From NCBI RefSeq assembly GCF_000701705.1, contig NZ_JNJP01000010.1:13549-77548 (forward strand): a stretch of 64,000 nucleotides of DNA, read 5' to 3'. The notes below the pieces were generated by a model. The model made no database searches. It saw only the letters and a program-made list of their open reading frames with translations, and was not told the origin of the DNA. Shown in pieces: positions 1 to 8,988 of this stretch. A program made the position numbers and the translations under genes. This stretch comes from Bilophila wadsworthia ATCC 49260. GTDB lineage: Bacteria > Desulfobacterota > Desulfovibrionia > Desulfovibrionales > Desulfovibrionaceae. The first letter of the stretch is position 1, and each line of letters begins with the position of its first letter.

Positions 1-266
1 TCTTCTGATTTGCTGAAGGTGGCGTTCATGATCTTGTTGACACGTTCTTTGCTTTCCTGATCCCATGTCTGATAGGCTTCCTGATGTTCTTCATGAAGTT
101 TTCTGAACTGTATGGTTGCATTTTGTATGAGCAGTGCATGGTCTTGCAGCAAATCCTTTTCAAATTGTTGAAGGATAGTATGCAAGGCGCAAAGAGGATC
201 TTTTTTGTCAAGGATTATCTCATTTTCTTTTGATACCTTGGCAATATATTCTTCAATACTTTCCAT
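1..266 (-). CDS. traM: TraM-like conjugal transfer protein (3' end outside window)
   Basis: An open frame starts with ATG at 266 and runs without a stop off the left edge, giving at least 88 residues. The start lies 2 bp after the traL stop. The visible part is hydrophilic and mostly helical, rich in Glu, Lys and Gln (starting MESIEEYIAKVSKE), with no membrane segment. The name rests mainly on position: in IncP plasmids traK, traL and traM follow one another away from oriT, and the two genes upstream here match traK and traL. IncP TraM is about 145 residues, so roughly a third may be missing. Confidence 0.6.
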   Translation of the reverse strand, partial: MESIEEYIAKVSKENEIILDKKDPLCALHTILQQFEKDLLQDHALLIQNATIQFRKLHEEHQEAYQTWDQESKERVNKIMNATFSKSE

Positions 267-268
267 TG

Positions 269-1012
269 TTAGACGATCCTCACGGCGTCCAGCATTTCGA
301 ACAATTGCTTTCGTATGAGTTTGACGCGATGGACGGTCATAATATCATACCCACTTGGAGCGGGATTTACATCACACACCTGATGGAAGCAAAGCCTGTC
401 CTTCTGAATTTTTGCGAATGAAATGCCGAAGGTATCTTTCGGAAAGTCAGGAAAACGGAGAATTCCATAGAGACGTTCCTTGCATCTTTCGAACATGGGT
501 GACAGCTCGAACAGTATTCCATCCTTTTCAATCTTGCCGAAGAAGGGATTAAGCCAGAGAATGATATGAGCCCTGTCTCCAAAACGCCTGATAATGTCGT
601 TCATTCCACGAATGGTTTCTTCCATATTGTCGCCGCCTACAATGATGACATGGAATGAGACATCAAAGCCCAATTCTTTAAGTACGGAAATAAAGTCATT
701 TGAGATCAGATACTCAGACAGTGCGACGTAGCTTGAAGTACCGTTGTCAACGACGAAGTGGCAATCTTCCTGCGACTGCATGAATATTTGGGCAAAGTTG
801 TCGAATTTTGTTTTCTGGATGTCGTTTCCCTCCATGATGTCCATATAGAGTACGTCAAGCGCCGTGTATTTATTGAGGGTAGGTGTGACCGGATCGCAGT
901 CGATGCATTGGGTTTTGATGTTTTTGCTCATGAGGTATTGGGCGAAGACGTAGCTGAACAAAGATTTTCCTGTTCCGCCCTTGGGATTCAAAAAAAAGTG
1001 GACATGCGGCAT
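269..1012 (-). CDS. traL: TraL-like P-loop ATPase of the conjugation operon
   Basis: The 247-residue protein belongs to the MinD/ParA/CobQ nucleotide-binding family. A deviant Walker A motif (NPKGGTGKS) lies near residues 10-18, followed by the D-C-D-P segment near residue 40 typical of ParA-like proteins. IncP TraL is a protein of this type in the traKLM operon; its exact role in transfer is unclear. A ribosome site AAGGAG lies 8 bp before the ATG. The gene lies between the traK and traM homologues, which separates it from the true partition ParA near 10.4 kb. Confidence 0.8.
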   Translation of the reverse strand: MPHVHFFLNPKGGTGKSLFSYVFAQYLMSKNIKTQCIDCDPVTPTLNKYTALDVLYMDIMEGNDIQKTKFDNFAQIFMQSQEDCHFVVDNGTSSYVALSEYLISNDFISVLKELGFDVSFHVIIVGGDNMEETIRGMNDIIRRFGDRAHIILWLNPFFGKIEKDGILFELSPMFERCKERLYGILRFPDFPKDTFGISFAKIQKDRLCFHQVCDVNPAPSGYDIMTVHRVKLIRKQLFEMLDAVRIV

Positions 1013-1024
1013 GGGGGATGCTCC

Positions 1025-1462
1025 TTAAAGGAATGAGATTTCCTCATCGAGGTTACGAGTGAAGGTAGGGAGGTTGTGGTCGCCGGAATCGTATGGTCCT
1101 TTTCTTGGCGTATCCTGATTCTCCTGATTCTTTTGGGATGCCTGTGTCTGGGGCGCGTTTTGCGGGTTTTCCGGAGCTGGCGTGTCTTTTTTTTGCTGGC
1201 GTTTTTTTTGAGGATTGAAATGGCCTTTGGGGGCTGGAGAAATGAATTTTGAACAATGCTTCAGAAAGGCACTATATGTACCTGGATAGTTGCCATTTTC
1301 TTTAAGAATGGCCCATACTTCGCTGCGTTTCCAGCCGCTGCTGAGAGCTTCTTCGATCTGCTCTTTCTGGGAAAGAAATAAGGCTTTTAATCCAACAACT
1401 TCTCCGGATATGGATCTCTTTTGTGCATCAGTCTCGAGTTTTTGGATTAGTGTATTTTCCAT
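1025..1462 (-). CDS. traK: TraK-like oriT-binding accessory protein
   Basis: The frame is open from 1498, but the ATG at 1462 is preceded by AGGAG at a good distance and gives a 145-residue protein close to IncP TraK in length. The N-terminal half holds a likely helix-turn-helix segment (KRSEVWAILKENG). The C-terminal half is disordered and rich in Pro, Gln and Lys. TraK of RP4 binds and bends the DNA beside the nick site. The T-rich phased array directly upstream of this gene is the obvious binding target. Role inferred from position, length and composition. Confidence 0.7.
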   Translation of the reverse strand: MENTLIQKLETDAQKRSISGEVVGLKALFLSQKEQIEEALSSGWKRSEVWAILKENGNYPGTYSAFLKHCSKFISPAPKGHFNPQKKRQQKKDTPAPENPQNAPQTQASQKNQENQDTPRKGPYDSGDHNLPTFTRNLDEEISFL

Positions 1463-1557
1463 TTTATGCTCCTGATTCGACCCAAAATGAGGATACAAAA
1501 GAGGAAAAATTGATGCAAGTAGCGTAGGAAGAAAATTTTTTATATATTTTCAAAAAA

Positions 1558-1730
1558 AGTATCCTTTCCGTTTTTTTCCTTTTTCGTCCGTTTTTTGTCC
1601 GCTTTTGTCCGTTTCCTTCCGTTCCTGTCCTCTTTTTTCTGTTTTTTTCCTGTAAAATCAGTTTTCTTCCGTTTTTGTCTGTTCTTGTCCGTTTTTTTCT
1701 TTTTTTGTCCTTTTTTGGGAGTTTGCCGGA
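1558..1730. repeat. Phased T-tract array beside oriT (candidate TraK binding/bending region)
   Basis: About 170 bp between traK and the nick site consists of repeated T-tracts broken by GTCCG, TTCCG or TCCT words about every 10-11 bp, such as TTTTTTGTCCG and CTTTTGTCCG. Homopolymer tracts phased with the helix bend DNA. This fits the TraK-binding, intrinsically bent region known in RP4. The array is imperfect and holds no gene. Confidence 0.6.
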
Positions 1731-1760
1731 AAAGGAAGGAGAATATATGACGAGGAAAAA

Positions 1761-1853
1761 AGGGCAGGATGTGTAGCGTGGGCCTACGCCCCCGCTACGT
1801 TCCCCTTATTCGCACGGAGTGCTCAACGGGAAACAACCATCCTGCTCTGCGAG
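1761..1853 (-). other. oriT: Origin of transfer (oriT) of RP4/IncP type with nic site
   Basis: On the minus strand CACATCCTG is followed by CCC. It matches the IncP nic consensus (YATCCTG, cut before Y), which places the nick between 1764 and 1765. Next to it is an 11-bp inverted repeat with one mismatch (arms 1773-1783 and 1788-1798, loop CTAC). Positions 1811-1853, read on the minus strand, share blocks such as GCAGAGCAGGAT, CCCGTTGAGCAC and GTGCGAATAAGGG with RP4 oriT as I remember it. The site lies between divergent traK and traJ, as in IncP. Confidence 0.85.
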
Positions 1854-1860
1854 GCTTTCG

Positions 1861-2226
1861 ATGGAAACACCGAGACGGAAATTACAGCCGATCAAAGTCT
1901 ATTGCAGCGTTGAAGAAAGAAGACTGATTGAACGCCAGGCGGAGACGGCAGGCGTGAGCGCCTCGGAATATCTGAGAAGCGTTGGTCTCAATTTTCCGGT
2001 GAAGAGCCGCGTAGATCAGCAGGCGGTAAAAGAGATGCTGAAAACGCGAGCGGACATGGCAAGGGCGGGAGGGCTTCTCAAGATGATCTTGAAAAATGAC
2101 GAGCGGCTTATCGGGTATACCGGGGAGCAAATCAAGAAAAAGACCGTCGAAATGCTGGGTGAAATCGAAGTAACCATGTCCAAATTGACCTATGTCTGTG
2201 AACAGATATTGAGAAATAACATATGA
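1861..2226 (+). CDS. traJ: TraJ relaxosome protein (oriT recognition)
   Basis: From the ATG at 1861 the protein is 121 residues, close to the 123 of RP4 TraJ. It shares the core IKVYCSVEERRLIE, the ribbon-helix-helix-like start of this family, and a GGLLKMIL segment in the middle. TraJ binds one arm of the oriT inverted repeat and recruits the TraI relaxase. The frame is open further upstream to 1819, but that part is conserved oriT sequence, so the later start is preferred. The stop overlaps the traI start by 4 bp, suggesting translational coupling. Confidence 0.88.
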   Translation: METPRRKLQPIKVYCSVEERRLIERQAETAGVSASEYLRSVGLNFPVKSRVDQQAVKEMLKTRADMARAGGLLKMILKNDERLIGYTGEQIKKKTVEMLGEIEVTMSKLTYVCEQILRNNI

Positions 2227-3662
2227 TAGCCCGCCGAATTCCCATGCGGAACGCATCCAAAAGCCGAGTCGTCCGGCTGGCGAAGTACCTGGAGGACAAG
2301 AAGAGCAGTTCTCGTGTCCAGGACGTGACGATAACGGGATGCTACAGCCCGGATGTAGAGGGTGCGGCCCTGGAGATGATGGCCGTACAGGCGGAAAACA
2401 GACAGGCAAAGAGCGATAAAACATATCACCTTATCATCAGTTTCCGCGAGGGAGAGCGTCCGGATCGTGACACGATTACCGCTATTGAAAAGCGTTTTTG
2501 TGAGAATCTTGGCTATGGCGAGCATCAGCGTATTTCCGTTTTGCACGGCGATACGGAAAACCTCCATCTGCATGTTGCTATCAACAAGATCCATCCAGAA
2601 ACATTAAGGATTCATGAACCGTACTATGACTATAAGACGCTGGCCAGAACATGCTCGCAGCTTGAAAAGGAGTATGGGCTTGAGGTCGATAACCATACTT
2701 CCCGGAACAGGGGACGCCCAAGCGTGGCGACCAGTATGGAGAAGGCAGGAGGCCTGGAGTCCCTGACTGGCTGGATACAGCGCAATTGTCTGTCTGATTT
2801 GCAGAATGCCAAAAGCTGGAAGGAGTTCCATCATGTGTGTCTGGAGAATGGGCTTTCTCTACGGGCGCGGGGCAACGGTTTTGTCTTCGTGTCCGATAAG
2901 ATTCATGTGAAAGCCAGTTCCGTGGATAGGGGATTATCCAAAAAAAATCTTGAAATGCGTCTTGGATCTTTCGAAGAATATCATGAAAATCTCGTTATGA
3001 CAGCCAAGGTTTATCGAAGAAAACCCCTTGCGAGAGGTCATGAAAAATTATGGCGTGCCTTTCAGAAGGAAAAGGCCGAGTCTTCCGGTAACAGGCAGCA
3101 AATACAGGAAGATAGACAGAAAATGTTTGACAGTGCCCTGCAAGACTTCAGGCTCAGAAACTTCCTGATCAATCAGATGACGAGCGGGCGTGTGAACAAG
3201 ATGATCCTTTATTATCTGAGCCGAAAGAAGTTGCGGCAACAGGCAAGAAAGGATCAGTGGATGGACTGGTTGCGTGAAACAAGCCGCGACAAACGGAATC
3301 CGCAATCGTCGGAAGCTCTGGCCCTTTTATGTTCCCGGAAAACTTCGGGGAGGGAAGAGGGCGGTTATCTCAGCGGTATTGAAAAGGAACCGCTGGGGAT
3401 GCCGGAAGTCGTCACGCGCAAGGGAACGCGCATTTTTTCAGGGAATATCCGGGAGCGGGATGGGCGAATCCTCATACCGAATAACCCGACTCCCCGGGAA
3501 ATTCGGGAGCTCAAACATTTTGCGGAAAAGCACCTCGATAAGGTTGCCGTTCACGGCGATGCTGAATTGAAGGGACTTTTCGGAGTTACCGGGCGCAAAA
3601 CGCAGGCAGTCACGAAAAGCCAGTCGAAAGTACGAGACATGGACAGCGGCATGGAGCGTTAG
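2223..3662 (+). CDS. traI: TraI relaxase, MOB-P type
   Basis: The 479-residue relaxase would nick at oriT and stay bound to the transferred strand. The N-terminus (MIARRIPMRNASKS) parallels RP4 TraI, with the candidate nicking tyrosine at residue 22 exactly as in RP4. The metal-binding histidine motif HGDTENLHLH lies at residues 108-117, followed by NKIHP. The N-terminal 280 or so residues hold the relaxase domain. The rest is basic and poorly conserved, and the protein is about 250 residues shorter than RP4 TraI, so it has no long C-terminal part. It lies in traJ-I-G-F order. Confidence 0.93.
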   Translation: MIARRIPMRNASKSRVVRLAKYLEDKKSSSRVQDVTITGCYSPDVEGAALEMMAVQAENRQAKSDKTYHLIISFREGERPDRDTITAIEKRFCENLGYGEHQRISVLHGDTENLHLHVAINKIHPETLRIHEPYYDYKTLARTCSQLEKEYGLEVDNHTSRNRGRPSVATSMEKAGGLESLTGWIQRNCLSDLQNAKSWKEFHHVCLENGLSLRARGNGFVFVSDKIHVKASSVDRGLSKKNLEMRLGSFEEYHENLVMTAKVYRRKPLARGHEKLWRAFQKEKAESSGNRQQIQEDRQKMFDSALQDFRLRNFLINQMTSGRVNKMILYYLSRKKLRQQARKDQWMDWLRETSRDKRNPQSSEALALLCSRKTSGREEGGYLSGIEKEPLGMPEVVTRKGTRIFSGNIRERDGRILIPNNPTPREIRELKHFAEKHLDKVAVHGDAELKGLFGVTGRKTQAVTKSQSKVRDMDSGMER

Positions 3663-3672
3663 GAGGCGCGGC

Positions 3673-5601
3673 ATGAAAAAGCGGAATGCGGAACCTGCCG
3701 TCATGCAGGAGCAGAGAGGCGGAAGTTGGAAACAGCGGTTATTCGTCCTGTTCTCATTATTTGCCGGCCTGAGCGTGGCGACGCAGGTTTTTGCCCATCA
3801 GTATGGATACGGCGAATTCCTTGGCCCTCAAGTCAATGGCATCTATCCCCCTTGGGGCATACTCGTATGGGGAAGCATGGCGTATGATGCCGCACCGGGG
3901 ATGTTCATAGGAGCGGGCTCGGTTGGGTTGTTCGTTTCTGGTGTCCTTTTGCTTATGAGCCTGTTTGTTCGTCTTGTTGCCGCGAATACCGGACAGCGGA
4001 ATCCGTACCTGCACGGTTCGGCAAGATGGGCCGAGGAAGAGGAGGTGAAACATGCGGGACTGATGACCGACGAAGGCGTATTTGTGGGGGGCTGGAGGGG
4101 AAAACGGGAAAAGCGTTACCTGCGACATGACGGAAACCAGCATGTCCTGTGTTTTGCTCCTACACGTTCGGGCAAGGGCGTATGTCTCGTCATTCCTACG
4201 CTGCTTACGTGGATGAGGAGCTGCGTCGTCACCGACATGAAGGGGGAGCTTTGGGCGTTGACCGCCGGCTGGCGGCAGAAATACGCAGGCCAGAAGGTGC
4301 TGCGCTTTGAACCGGCTTCTCCGGAGTCAGTCAAATGGAACCCTCTGGATGAGGTCAGGCTCAAGACGAAGTATGAGACGGGAGACATCCAGAATCTTGC
4401 CACGCTGCTTGCTGATCCAAACGGCAAGGGACTGGACGGGGGGGATTCTTCCGCACACTTCACGAACTTATGTCGTTCGTTGCTGACAGGTCTCATAACC
4501 CATGTGCTGTATTTACGGGAAGAGAACCGGGAATTTGACGCATCTCTGGGAGCCGTTGATGCACTTCTGTCTACTCCGGAATCGAGTTTGCTCGAAGACG
4601 AATTTTGGAAGGCAATGCAGGAGCACAAGCACCGGAAGAACGAGAGCACCGGACAGATGGAGTCCCATCCTCTTGTAGTCAAGTGTGCACAGGACATTAT
4701 CAATACGCCGACGAAGGAGCGGGGCTCGGTGCTGAGCACGACGCGCAATACGGTTGCCCTCTACAGGGACGACATCATCAGTAAAAATACGTCGGTTTCC
4801 GAGTTCTGCATCAAAGATCTGATGAATTATGCCGATCCGGTGACGCTCTATATTATTACGGAAGAGACCGATAAGGAGCGCGTCAAGCCGCTGTTTCGTC
4901 TGCTTTTGGCGATGATCTGCCGCAAGCTCGCGTCAGGCATGACGTATGAGAAGATTGGCGAGTCACGTCGCGCCAAGTCTCCCAATACGCACAAGCTGCT
5001 CATGCTCATCGACGAGTTTCCGAGTTTCGGAAAACTCGAAGTCATCCAGAAGTCCTTAGCCTTCCTGGCGGGCTATGGAATACGGTTCTACCTGATCGCT
5101 CAGGATCTGGCGCAGCTCAGAAGCAGGGAAGAGGGATATGGGGAGAACGAGGCCATTACTTCGAACTGCCACATTCAGGTGGCGTTCACGCCGCAGAAAC
5201 TTGAGACAGCCAAGTATCTTTCCCAACTGACAGGGCAGACGACGGTATCCTATGCGGAAATTGCGATGAGTGGCAGCCGGTTGAGCCTGTTCCAGTCAAA
5301 TATGACAAAGACCTACAGAGACGTATCGCGTCCATTGATGACCGAGGACGAATGTCTGCGTATGCGCGGTCCGAAAATGAAAGGCGATGTGATGATCGAG
5401 GGAGGGGACATGCTGCTGTTTTACGCGGGAATTCCAGCAATACGCGGCATTCAGATACCTTACTTCCTCGATCCCGTGCTCCAGAAGCGTTCATGCGTTG
5501 ATCCGCCCGTGCGGACGGATGTTACGATGGTGCCCAAAAAGGAGAAGGCGGTCCAAAAGACAGTAGAGGCCGAAGATGCCGAAACTTCCTTTGCTTTGTA
5601 G
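3673..5601 (+). CDS. traG: TraG/VirD4 type IV coupling protein
   Basis: The 642-residue inner-membrane ATPase would link the relaxosome to the Trb mating channel. Two membrane segments lie in the first 100 residues (about 22-42 and 75-100). The Walker A motif APTRSGKGV is at 162-170, and the Walker B-like LMLIDEFPSFGKLE follows further on. AGGAGG precedes the ATG. Length and order match RP4 TraG (635 residues). The last 26 bp overlap traF. Confidence 0.95.
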   Translation: MKKRNAEPAVMQEQRGGSWKQRLFVLFSLFAGLSVATQVFAHQYGYGEFLGPQVNGIYPPWGILVWGSMAYDAAPGMFIGAGSVGLFVSGVLLLMSLFVRLVAANTGQRNPYLHGSARWAEEEEVKHAGLMTDEGVFVGGWRGKREKRYLRHDGNQHVLCFAPTRSGKGVCLVIPTLLTWMRSCVVTDMKGELWALTAGWRQKYAGQKVLRFEPASPESVKWNPLDEVRLKTKYETGDIQNLATLLADPNGKGLDGGDSSAHFTNLCRSLLTGLITHVLYLREENREFDASLGAVDALLSTPESSLLEDEFWKAMQEHKHRKNESTGQMESHPLVVKCAQDIINTPTKERGSVLSTTRNTVALYRDDIISKNTSVSEFCIKDLMNYADPVTLYIITEETDKERVKPLFRLLLAMICRKLASGMTYEKIGESRRAKSPNTHKLLMLIDEFPSFGKLEVIQKSLAFLAGYGIRFYLIAQDLAQLRSREEGYGENEAITSNCHIQVAFTPQKLETAKYLSQLTGQTTVSYAEIAMSGSRLSLFQSNMTKTYRDVSRPLMTEDECLRMRGPKMKGDVMIEGGDMLLFYAGIPAIRGIQIPYFLDPVLQKRSCVDPPVRTDVTMVPKKEKAVQKTVEAEDAETSFAL

Positions 5602-6073
5602 CAGCGCGATTCTGGTTCTCGCTTTCGCCCAAGTGACGGCCAGTTTTTTTGTCATCAACACCACGAAGAGTTTTCCCCCAGGCATCTACATGAAGACGCA
5701 TGGCCCCGTACATCGGGGAGATCTGGTTCTCGTCTGTCCGGAAGACAACGAAGTGAACAGGTATGGCCGAGACCACGGGCTTGTTTCCTATGGCGTCTGT
5801 CCCCATCGGTACGGATACCTGATCAAACGGGTTGCAGCCCTAGACGGCGACCATGTTACATTTTCCGATGAGCGCGTGCGGGTGAACGGCATTCCTCTGG
5901 AGAACAGCGCAAGACAGCCATCCATCCCGTCCCGCGTGGATGGCAGCGTCGAGCTGCATGAAGAGGCTCTGGTCATGTCCGAACATCCCCTGTCTTTCGA
6001 CAGTCGCTATTTCGGCGTTGTGAGCGCCGATGCGATATGTACGCCTTTAAAACCCCTTATCACATGGGAGTAG
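5576..6073 (+). CDS. traF: TraF pilin-maturation peptidase (S26-like)
   Basis: The 165-residue protein has an N-terminal membrane segment followed by NTTKSFPPGIY with the candidate catalytic Ser32, and YLIKRVAALDGD with the candidate catalytic Lys84. These match the Ser/Lys pair of RP4 TraF, which trims and cyclises the TrbC pilin. The C-terminal SFDSRYFG motif of the S26 family is also present. The gene starts inside the end of traG, and the substrate gene trbC lies at 45.7-46.0 kb. Confidence 0.9.
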   Translation: MPKLPLLCSSAILVLAFAQVTASFFVINTTKSFPPGIYMKTHGPVHRGDLVLVCPEDNEVNRYGRDHGLVSYGVCPHRYGYLIKRVAALDGDHVTFSDERVRVNGIPLENSARQPSIPSRVDGSVELHEEALVMSEHPLSFDSRYFGVVSADAICTPLKPLITWE

Positions 6074-6076
6074 TTT

Positions 6077-8494
6077 ATGGCCAAGTCAGAAGATCACTAT
6101 ACGCGAGTGGCCGAACAACTGATCGAGAAGCTGAAGGAGGGCACGGCACCGTGGCAACAGCCCTGGGATGCCGGGGGGTACGGCTCACGCCCCATGAATC
6201 CGACGACGGGCAAGCCGTATCGCGGCGGCAACATGTTGTACCTCATGATGCAGGGCCACGGCGATCCGCGCTGGATGACCTATCGGCAGGCGCAATCCGT
6301 CGGAGCACAGGTCAGGAAAGGCGAAAAGGGGACGCCGATTATTTACTGGAAGTTCGAGGAGGAGCGAACGGTACGTGGCGACGACGGCAAGCCGGTCAGG
6401 GATGCGGACGGAAATGCGGTCAAGGAAAAGGTGCAACTGGAGCGCCCGCGCAGTTTCATCAGCTACGTGTTCAATGCGGACCAGATTGAAGGCCTGGAGC
6501 CGCTGCTCACACCTGAGAAGCCGCAGGGGTGGGCGGATGTGACCAGAGCGGAGAAGCTCCTTGAGGCTTCTGGAGCGAAGATCGTCAACCGAAAACAGGC
6601 CGGCGCGTTCTACAGGCCGGGAGAGGATGCCATCTATTTGCCGCTGAAGGCGCAGTTTTCGGATGAAGTGGGCTACTACTCGACCGCGCTGCATGAGCTT
6701 GGCCACTGGACCGGACACGAGACCAGGCTGAACAGAGAGTCCGGGCCGTTTGGGAGTATTTCCTATGCGAAGGAAGAGCTGCGGGCTGAGATCGGCAGCA
6801 TGATGCTTTCTGCCGAGTTAGGTATTGGGGTGAGCGTCGATTCCCATGCCGCGTATGTCCAGAGCTGGATCAAGGTGCTCCAGGACGATCCTCGTGAAAT
6901 CTTCAGAGCGGCGGCTGACGCTGAAAAAATTTGCGATTTCATCATGGATTTAGAGTTGACACAGGAACAGCGCCTGGAAAGACAGACCGAGCGGGAATCC
7001 TTTGCCGATGCCACGCCGTTCATGGACGACAAGGTGCAAGATGCCGTATCCCGGAAGGAAGGGACGGTATCGAGGGAAGTGTCATCTCCGGAGAAGGTTC
7101 GGGAGCGGATATATCTGAATGTTCCGTACAGGGAAAAGGATGCGGCCAGCGACCTTGGCGCAAAGTGGGATCGGAGAGAGAAAAGCTGGTATGTCCCTGA
7201 GGGAAAGGACGTGGAGCCGTTTGGAAAATGGCTCGGGAGAGATGAATCCATGCAGGAACGGAAGGCGCAGGACCCTGTGACGGAGGAACGCATCTACCTT
7301 GCGGTAGCGTATCAGGAGCACTGGGCGGCGAAAAAGGCCGGCGCGGAATGGGACAAGGATGCCCGCAGTTGGTATGTCGGCCCAAAGGGTGACATGGAAA
7401 AGCTGAAGAGATGGCTTCCGGAGAACGTCAAATCCCAGCAGATGCCTCCCATGTCGCCACGAGAAGAATTTGGCGAAACACTGCGGAGCCTTGGATGCGT
7501 CATCGAAGGGGAGCATCCGGTCATGGACGGCAAAGCGCATAGGATCAAGGTAGAGGGAGATCGCGAGGGAGCGCAGTCAGGATTCTATGTTGGCCATATG
7601 GATGGCCGGCCAGCAGGTTATGCCAAAAATAACCGGACGGGCGAGGAAATCCGCTGGAAATCGCAAGGAGCCGTTCTGAGTACCCAGGATCGGGCAGCGT
7701 TCAAGGCGACATGTGAGCGCAAACAAGCTGAGCGGGCAGCGGCACAGTTGCAGGAGCAGGAGAACACAGCGCAGCGAGTTGCGGGACAGCTTTCGTCCAT
7801 GCGGGAGAATGTGGACACGCCCTATCTTAATAAGAAGGGGCTGGGAGCGAGAAAGGGCGTCTTCCTTGGTGAGGACGGGAAGACCACCTGCATTCCGGCG
7901 TTTGATGTCGATGGGAAGCTCTGGACCATGCAGTACATTCAGGAGGACGGGACGAAGCGGTTTGCGAAGAATGGCCGTAAGGAGGGGTGCTTCACAGTAG
8001 CTGGAGGAGGCATGGACGCCCTGCGCAATGCCCCGGCCATAGTTATCGCCGAGGGCTACGCTACGGCGGGAAGCATCTCTGATGGCATTGCCGCTCCGGT
8101 CGTGGCCGCGTTCGACTCTGGGAATCTGATGGCTGTTGCGAAGGCCCTGCACGACAAGTATCCTGACAAGGCGGTGATCGTCGCCGGCGATGATGATCAG
8201 CATCTTTTGGATAATCCCAGGGTACGTCGGAATGTAGGGCGGGAAAAGGCCGAAATGGCAGCCGAGGCCGTGGGGGGGAAGGCTGTCTTCCCCATTTTCG
8301 CACCCGGAGAACGGGAAAAGGATTGTGCGGGGTTTACGGACTTCAATGATTTAGGGACGAAAAGCAAATTCGGAATGGCGGCGGTCGAGCGGCAGCTCAA
8401 GCCGGCGATAGAGAAGGCGATCACGGAAAAGGTCAAGGAACTGGAACGGAATAAGCAACAGGAGCGGTCCCGCTCCGAAGGAATGGAACGATGA
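6077..8494 (+). CDS. ArdC antirestriction / TraC-type primase fusion
   Basis: The 805-residue protein has several domains. Residues 1-130 resemble ArdC (single-strand DNA-binding antirestriction), with APWQQPWDAGG and a GxPYRGGN motif. Around residues 200-230 a zincin motif HELGHWTGH suggests metalloprotease activity. Two similar modules near 340-385 and 405-450 (RIYLNVPYREKDAA... and RIYLAVAYQEHWAA...) look like DUF5710 repeats. Residues 650-770 form a Toprim-like domain with AEGYATAGSI and a DDD segment, as in TraC-like primases. It may protect and prime the entering single strand. It follows traF by 3 bp. Confidence 0.82.
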   Translation: MAKSEDHYTRVAEQLIEKLKEGTAPWQQPWDAGGYGSRPMNPTTGKPYRGGNMLYLMMQGHGDPRWMTYRQAQSVGAQVRKGEKGTPIIYWKFEEERTVRGDDGKPVRDADGNAVKEKVQLERPRSFISYVFNADQIEGLEPLLTPEKPQGWADVTRAEKLLEASGAKIVNRKQAGAFYRPGEDAIYLPLKAQFSDEVGYYSTALHELGHWTGHETRLNRESGPFGSISYAKEELRAEIGSMMLSAELGIGVSVDSHAAYVQSWIKVLQDDPREIFRAAADAEKICDFIMDLELTQEQRLERQTERESFADATPFMDDKVQDAVSRKEGTVSREVSSPEKVRERIYLNVPYREKDAASDLGAKWDRREKSWYVPEGKDVEPFGKWLGRDESMQERKAQDPVTEERIYLAVAYQEHWAAKKAGAEWDKDARSWYVGPKGDMEKLKRWLPENVKSQQMPPMSPREEFGETLRSLGCVIEGEHPVMDGKAHRIKVEGDREGAQSGFYVGHMDGRPAGYAKNNRTGEEIRWKSQGAVLSTQDRAAFKATCERKQAERAAAQLQEQENTAQRVAGQLSSMRENVDTPYLNKKGLGARKGVFLGEDGKTTCIPAFDVDGKLWTMQYIQEDGTKRFAKNGRKEGCFTVAGGGMDALRNAPAIVIAEGYATAGSISDGIAAPVVAAFDSGNLMAVAKALHDKYPDKAVIVAGDDDQHLLDNPRVRRNVGREKAEMAAEAVGGKAVFPIFAPGEREKDCAGFTDFNDLGTKSKFGMAAVERQLKPAIEKAITEKVKELERNKQQERSRSEGMER

Positions 8495-8730
8495 TGGAAG
8501 AACGCGAAGTGACTCAGGAACAGGCGGAAAAGTGGATCAGGGAACAGTATCAGCGCCCAGACGAGGATACGGCGGCACGGGAGGTACTGGATGCAAAGTG
8601 TGCGGAACTGGATGTGCCGGGGCACGAGGTGGAATTTGATCCTGATGAGGCTGAATTGTGCGGGGCGTTCAGAGAGGATGCCCTTGATGAGGAAGATGCC
8701 ATCGAAGCAGCACTGGATCAGGAGATCTAG
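8491..8730 (+). CDS. Small acidic conserved-position protein (TraD-like place)
   Basis: The 79-residue, very acidic protein (many Asp and Glu, with repeated DEE/EDA words) starts at an ATG overlapping the stop of the primase fusion, so it is probably translationally coupled. No domain is recognised. IncP operons carry the small gene traD in a comparable place, but the similarity is only positional. The charge suggests a protein partner or DNA mimic; that is inference. Confidence 0.6.
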   Translation: MMEEREVTQEQAEKWIREQYQRPDEDTAAREVLDAKCAELDVPGHEVEFDPDEAELCGAFREDALDEEDAIEAALDQEI

Positions 8731-8760
8731 TGTTAGAAACTGAAGAAGCGAGCGATAGCC

Positions 8761-8949
8761 ATGATGAAGAAATTCGTGGGCCAGTTTCCGGCCTATGCCA
8801 TAGGCGTCTACCTGGCAACAGGCCTCATGGATGGAATATGGAATCCTCTGCACTGGAGTGGAAAACAGTGGGCGTCGGCTGTACTGGCTGGACTTATCGT
8901 TTTAATTGGTGCATGGGGATGGAATCGCTGGAAAGCGAAACGTGGGTAA
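8761..8949 (+). CDS. Small membrane protein, unknown
   Basis: The 62-residue protein has a Tyr/Gly-rich hydrophobic first segment (about 8-25) and a clear membrane helix at about 38-54, ending in a basic tail (WNRWKAKRG). Its ribosome site is poor. It closes the rightward tra operon just before a strong terminator. A longer overlapping frame from 8730 lacks such a pattern. Function unknown. Confidence 0.5.
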   Translation: MMKKFVGQFPAYAIGVYLATGLMDGIWNPLHWSGKQWASAVLAGLIVLIGAWGWNRWKAKRG

Positions 8950-8988
8950 CGCATCACTGTCCATATTCCGGGACCTTGCATAGGTTTT

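Noticed and set aside
1838..1844. Second CATCCTG word on the plus strand near traJ
   Set aside because: The same word occurs at the same relative place in RP4, outside the known nick. Distance and strand relative to the inverted repeat do not fit, so only the minus-strand site at 1764/1765 is called nic.
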